Part shown: piece after piece, positions 7,058 through 10,092 of the stretch
How positions within the stretch are numbered: position 1 is the stretch's first letter
Layout: each line of letters begins with the position of its first letter
From: Ignavibacteriales bacterium
GTDB lineage: Bacteria > Bacteroidota > Ignavibacteria > Ignavibacteriales > Ignavibacteriaceae
Direction of reading: 5' to 3'
Assembly: GCA_020061995.1 (NCBI GenBank)
Contig: JAGUXE010000306.1
Span: 1-10,092 of the forward strand
Length of the DNA stretch: 10,092 nucleotides
Position numbers and translations under genes: made by a program
Notes under the pieces: generated by a model
The model's database searches: none
What the model was told of the DNA's origin: nothing
Seen by the model: only the letters and a program-made list of their open reading frames with translations

Positions 7058-8746
7058 TTATCTCGTTAAATGTCTATATTTTATTCGATGCGGTTGTGAT
7101 GCATCAATACCGAGACGTTCTTTTCTCTTTTCTTCGTACTCACTATAATTCCCGTCAAACCAAACAACTTTGCTGTCACCTTCAAATGCAAGAATATGAG
7201 TTGCAATTCTATCAAGAAACCAACGGTCGTGACTTATAATAAGAGCACAACCAGCAAAAGATTCAATTGCTTCTTCCAATGCCCGCATCGTATTTACATC
7301 AAGATCATTTGTCGGTTCATCAAGAAGAAGTACATTTGCTCCTTTTTTTAACATCATAGCTAAGTGAACTCTGTTTCGTTCACCTCCGGAAAGCATATTA
7401 ACTTTTTTCTGTTGATCACCGCCGGAAAAATTAAACTGAGCTACATATGCTCTTGAATTTACAGATCTGTTCCCAAGCTCGATTGTATCATTACCACCGG
7501 AAATTAATTCCCAAATTGATTTATTTGGATCGAGGTCATCTCTGAATTGATCGACATGAGCCAATTTTACTGTTTCTCCGACTTTTACAATACCTTTATC
7601 GGCAGTTTCGACACCGGTGATTAATTTAAATAGAGTTGTTTTTCCGGCACCGTTCGGTCCTATAATCCCGACAATTGCTCCGGCGGGGATTGAAAAATTC
7701 ATCTCTTCAAACAGAATATTATCACCATAAGATTTTGCAGCATTTTCGCAATCGATAACGATATTTCCGAGACGTGGTCCGGGGGGAATAAATATTTGAA
7801 GATCTTTTATCTGTTGATCAGTTCTTTGATTCAACAATTCTTCATACGAATTAATTCTCGCTTTCGATTTTGTATGACGCGCTTTGGGTGACATCTTTAT
7901 CCATTCAAGTTCCCGTTGAAGAGTTTTTTGTCTATCACTCTCTTTTTTCTCTTCTACTCTTAGTCGATTTTGTTTTTGCTCCAACCATGATGAATAATTA
8001 CCTTTCCATGGAATTCCTTCACCTCTATCGAGTTCAAGAATCCATCCGGCAACATTATCAAGAAAATATCTATCGTGAGTAACTGCAATTACAGTCCCTT
8101 CATATTGTTGAAGATGTTTTTCTAACCATGCAACTGTTTCTGCATCAAGATGGTTTGTTGGTTCATCAAGTAGTAGAATGTCAGGTTTTTGTAATAACAA
8201 CCTGCACAAAGCTACCCGTCTCTTTTCTCCACCGGATAGAACCTTTACCAGGGTATCTCCTGGGGGACAGCGTAGTGCATCCATTGCCATTTCAAGTCGG
8301 GAGTCTAAATCCCACGCATTCATCGCATCTAATTTCTCTTGAACAATCCCTTGACGTTCAAGAAGTTCGGTCATCTCATCATCAGACATCGGTTCTGCAA
8401 ATTTTTCATTGATTGAATTAAATTCATTAATTGTGTCGACAATTTTCTGAACACTTTCTTCAACTATCGCTTTGACGGTTTTGGATTCATCCAATGCCGG
8501 TTCTTGTTCAAGATAACCGACTGTAAAACCGGGGGCGATTACTGTTTCACCATTTATTTCCTTATCAACACCGGCAAGTATTTTTAATAAAGAACTTTTA
8601 CCCGAACCATTCAAACCTAGAACACCAATTTTAGCTCCATAAAAGTATGAAAGATAAATATCCTTCAGAATTGGTTTTTGGTTATAATACTTACTTACAC
8701 CTATCATGGAATAAATTATTTTATTTGGCTCTATGCTCATTTTCAT
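7058..8746 (-). CDS. ettA: EttA, energy-dependent translational throttle ABC-F ATPase
   Basis: A 562-residue soluble protein with two ABC ATPase domains and no membrane segments, close to the usual EttA length of about 555. Domain 1 has Walker A GLNGSGKS (44-51), signature LSGGE (170-174), Walker B LLLDEP (191-196, catalytic E195) and H-loop H224. Domain 2 has GPNGAGKT (363-370), LSGGE (452-456), LLLDEP (473-478, E477) and H506. Residues about 90-140 between Walker A1 and signature 1 fit the EttA arm, and the charged linker about 243-322 fits the P-site tRNA-interaction motif. Runs such as [20 protein letters not shown] and [10 protein letters not shown] match E. coli EttA as I recall it. EttA binds the ribosomal E site and gates entry into elongation according to ATP/ADP level. 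A second ATG at 8740 is better spaced from an AAGAG and may be the true start, giving 560 residues. The gene stands alone on this strand. Confidence 0.95.
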   Translation of the reverse strand: MKMSIEPNKIIYSMIGVSKYYNQKPILKDIYLSYFYGAKIGVLGLNGSGKSSLLKILAGVDKEINGETVIAPGFTVGYLEQEPALDESKTVKAIVEESVQKIVDTINEFNSINEKFAEPMSDDEMTELLERQGIVQEKLDAMNAWDLDSRLEMAMDALRCPPGDTLVKVLSGGEKRRVALCRLLLQKPDILLLDEPTNHLDAETVAWLEKHLQQYEGTVIAVTHDRYFLDNVAGWILELDRGEGIPWKGNYSSWLEQKQNRLRVEEKKESDRQKTLQRELEWIKMSPKARHTKSKARINSYEELLNQRTDQQIKDLQIFIPPGPRLGNIVIDCENAAKSYGDNILFEEMNFSIPAGAIVGIIGPNGAGKTTLFKLITGVETADKGIVKVGETVKLAHVDQFRDDLDPNKSIWELISGGNDTIELGNRSVNSRAYVAQFNFSGGDQQKKVNMLSGGERNRVHLAMMLKKGANVLLLDEPTNDLDVNTMRALEEAIESFAGCALIISHDRWFLDRIATHILAFEGDSKVVWFDGNYSEYEEKRKERLGIDASQPHRIKYRHLTR

Positions 8747-8751
8747 CTCTT
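8747..8751 (-). promoter_or_regulatory. Shine-Dalgarno-like AAGAG favouring the ettA start at 8740
   Basis: On the minus strand AAGAG directly abuts the ATG at 8746, with no spacer, but lies 6 bases before the in-frame ATG at 8740. The spacing therefore favours the second ATG. The two choices differ by two residues, and many genes of this group start without such a site. Confidence 0.4.
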
Positions 8752-8835
8752 AATAATTTTAATAAATTGAAATGCAATATAAGGGAAGAATTGGTTTTAT
8801 CATTGAATATGCAGCGATTATTGGGAGTTAGAAAA

Positions 8836-8846
8836 TCGTTAAACGA
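8836..8846. promoter_or_regulatory. Short inverted repeat in the ettA/transporter divergent spacer
   Basis: TCGTT-A-AACGA is a perfect 5-bp inverted repeat with a single central base. It lies about where the -33 element of the putative transporter promoter would fall, as expected of an operator. It is short enough to be chance in AT-rich DNA. The rest of the 189-bp spacer (8747-8935) shows no gene I can support. Confidence 0.2.
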
Positions 8847-8861
8847 GTGGTTAAAAATTGT

Positions 8862-8869
8862 TATCTTTG
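8862..8869 (+). promoter_or_regulatory. Bacteroidota-type -7 promoter element upstream of the EamA transporter gene
   Basis: TATCTTTG matches the Bacteroidota -7 consensus TAnnTTTG exactly. It lies 66 bases before the chosen ATG, which would give a leader of about 60 nt. No clear TTG or TTTG -33 element stands at the expected distance, so the call is tentative. TATAAT at 8902-8907 is an alternative. Confidence 0.35.
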
Positions 8870-8935
8870 AGGTGAATTTTTACTTGCTTAAGAAACTTTC
8901 ATATAATTCATTCAATAGTATTTGTGATTATTTTA

Positions 8936-9856
8936 ATGAACCAAAACAAAAAGACTCATATTGTATCTATACTCCAGGCATTGCTTGTAACTTTTTTGTG
9001 GTCAACTTCATTTATAATTATCAAATGGGGATTGATTGAAATTCCACCAATTACATTCGCAGGTTTGCGTTACCTAATAGCGTTCATTTGTTTTGTCCCT
9101 TTTGTAATTAGACCCAAATACATTACGGAAATGAGAAATCTAAGTCCCGTACAGTGGAAGAAGCTGATTTTACTTGGTTTAGTATTTTACACTTTTACAC
9201 AAGGGGCACAATTCATGGGATTATCACTACTTCCTTCTGTAACCGTCAGCCTGATGTTGAACTTTACTCCCCTAATTGTAGCACTGTTGGGAATTATTTT
9301 TCTTAATGAAAAACCTACACCATTACAATGGTTTGGCTCACTAATATTCATACTTGGAATTATTACATATTTTTTCCCAATATCTCTTACCGGCAGCAAG
9401 GGTTTTGGAATATTAGTAATGTTTTTCGGAGTATTGGCTAATGCAGGTTCAGCAATTATAGGAAGAGACATTAATCGGACAAAAAGTATTTCTCCAATAG
9501 TTGTAACATTCATCAGTATGGGAGTTGGAGCATCTATACTTTTCGCAGTAGGAATAAGTATGAATGGAATTCCGGTCATAAGTTTGCAAACATTCTTGTT
9601 CCTAATTTGGCTTGCAGCAATAAATACTGCATTCGCATTTACGCTTTGGAACCTGACACTTCGGACACTTTCAGCAATGGAATCAAGCATAATTAATGGT
9701 ACAATGTTGGTTCAGATTGCAATTTTGGCATGGTTATTTAATGATGAAATTATTACTTTAAAGGAAAGTTTCGGAATGCTTATAGCAGCCATGGGAGCAA
9801 TATTGGTTCAATTGAAGAATTTAAAAATTGATAGATATAAGATTGTAAAAACATAA
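8936..9856 (+). CDS. EamA/DMT-superfamily ten-helix transporter
   Basis: A protein of 306 residues with about ten hydrophobic helices, the standard size and layout for EamA (drug/metabolite transporter) family inner-membrane proteins. The first helix begins near residue 8 (SILQALLVTFLWSTSF, with the family's W-S-x-x-F pattern). The internal duplication is visible: FLNEKPTPLQWFGSLIFILG in the first half and LFNDEIITLKESFGMLIAAM in the second share the E-x(6,7)-G pattern at the junction of the last two helices of each EamA repeat. Members export or take up amino acids, nucleotides or other small metabolites; the substrate cannot be read from the sequence. I chose the ATG at 8936 over the in-frame GTG four codons earlier (8924); neither has a clear ribosome site. 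A possible promoter lies at 8862. A lipoprotein gene follows after 40 bp without an obvious terminator, so the two may be cotranscribed. Confidence 0.9.
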   Translation: MNQNKKTHIVSILQALLVTFLWSTSFIIIKWGLIEIPPITFAGLRYLIAFICFVPFVIRPKYITEMRNLSPVQWKKLILLGLVFYTFTQGAQFMGLSLLPSVTVSLMLNFTPLIVALLGIIFLNEKPTPLQWFGSLIFILGIITYFFPISLTGSKGFGILVMFFGVLANAGSAIIGRDINRTKSISPIVVTFISMGVGASILFAVGISMNGIPVISLQTFLFLIWLAAINTAFAFTLWNLTLRTLSAMESSIINGTMLVQIAILAWLFNDEIITLKESFGMLIAAMGAILVQLKNLKIDRYKIVKT

Positions 9857-9883
9857 GTTAACATAAAAACCTTTCTGCAAATT

Positions 9884-9889
9884 AGAGGA
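9884..9889 (+). promoter_or_regulatory. Ribosome binding site of the downstream lipoprotein gene
   Basis: AGAGGA lies 7 bases before the ATG at 9897, a good Shine-Dalgarno match and the clearest one in the window. It fixes the start of the truncated gene. Confidence 0.65.
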
Positions 9890-9896
9890 AACATAG

Positions 9897-10092
9897 ATGA
9901 TTTATAGAGTCATATTACTGACAAGTATATTTTTATTTACTTCTTGTCAGATGGAGGAACAAAAAACCGGCAACTCTGAAATCGAAACTAAAAACGAGTT
10001 TTCTTTATCAGAAGAATATAATTGGAATTTTGAAATAAATAGCGAGTTATTCGGGGAAGTCGTGTTTCTTCCTATCTATTCAAGTATCTATC
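9897..10092 (+). CDS. Small lipoprotein of unknown function, 3' end cut by the window edge
   Basis: The frame stays open from ATG 9897 to the window end, 65 full codons. The N-terminus MIYRVILLTSIFLFTSC is a short lipoprotein signal peptide with lipobox FTSC and the lipidated cysteine at 17. A polar, glutamate- and lysine-rich linker follows (QMEEQKTGNSEIETK), then what looks like the start of a folded beta-rich domain (YNWNFEINSELFGEVVFLP). I do not recognise the family from this fragment. It lies 40 bp after the EamA gene on the same strand, and a clear AGAGGA precedes it, so cotranslation from one transcript is plausible. Confidence 0.75.
   Translation, partial: MIYRVILLTSIFLFTSCQMEEQKTGNSEIETKNEFSLSEEYNWNFEINSELFGEVVFLPIYSSIY

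Noticed and set aside
8924..8926. GTG as the start of the EamA gene
   Set aside because: An in-frame ATG lies four codons later, and the intervening residues (IIL) add nothing expected of the family. The GTG remains possible since neither has a clear ribosome site.
8647..9039. 130-residue plus-strand frame spanning the ettA start and the transporter start
   Set aside because: It overlaps two well-supported genes in other frames, and its translation shows no domain or signal.
9187..9690. 167-residue frame on the minus strand inside the EamA gene
   Set aside because: It lies wholly antisense to a clear ten-helix transporter, has no recognisable domain and no ribosome site, and looks like a shadow frame.
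1..10092. Mobile element, phage, defence system or CRISPR array
   Set aside because: No transposase, integrase, nuclease, spaced short repeats or terminal inverted repeats were seen. The long repeat is a coding tandem duplication.

Overview
The window reads as chromosomal DNA of an AT-rich member of the Bacteroidota/Chlorobi group, most likely from the Ignavibacteria. Two proteins end in a type IX secretion system (T9SS) type A sorting domain whose opening is NYPNPFNP, a form typical of that lineage. Shine-Dalgarno signals are sparse, two lipoproteins carry short Bacteroidota-style lipoboxes, and one promoter-like site matches the Bacteroidota form TAnnTTTG. The lineage call is an inference from these traits, not from a marker gene.

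Positions 1-7013 form a left-to-right surface-protein block. Two tandem paralogues of about 1000 residues lie head to tail. The first runs off the left edge and lacks about 31 N-terminal residues; the second is complete with a signal peptide. Each has four Asp-box (BNR) motifs suggesting a beta-propeller, an Ig-like linker, a conserved central region with DxNxDG calcium-type loops, and a T9SS sorting domain. The second copy is joined by an ATGA stop/start overlap to a lipoprotein with an Ig-like domain and a CBM9/DOMON-like domain. The first copy ends in the same ATGA junction, but only a 37-codon reading frame follows, possibly the scar of a deleted lipoprotein partner.

Positions 7014-10092 look like housekeeping. 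A bidirectional hairpin terminator separates the surface block from a convergent ettA gene (ABC-F translational throttle). A 189-bp divergent spacer then precedes an EamA/DMT-family ten-helix transporter, followed 40 bp later by the start of a small lipoprotein gene cut by the right edge.

I saw no tRNA, rRNA, CRISPR array, insertion sequence or phage gene, and no gene-free stretch longer than about 190 bp. The most interesting content is the duplicated T9SS protein/lipoprotein module and the signs of its decay and uneven divergence. Its function cannot be fixed from sequence alone.
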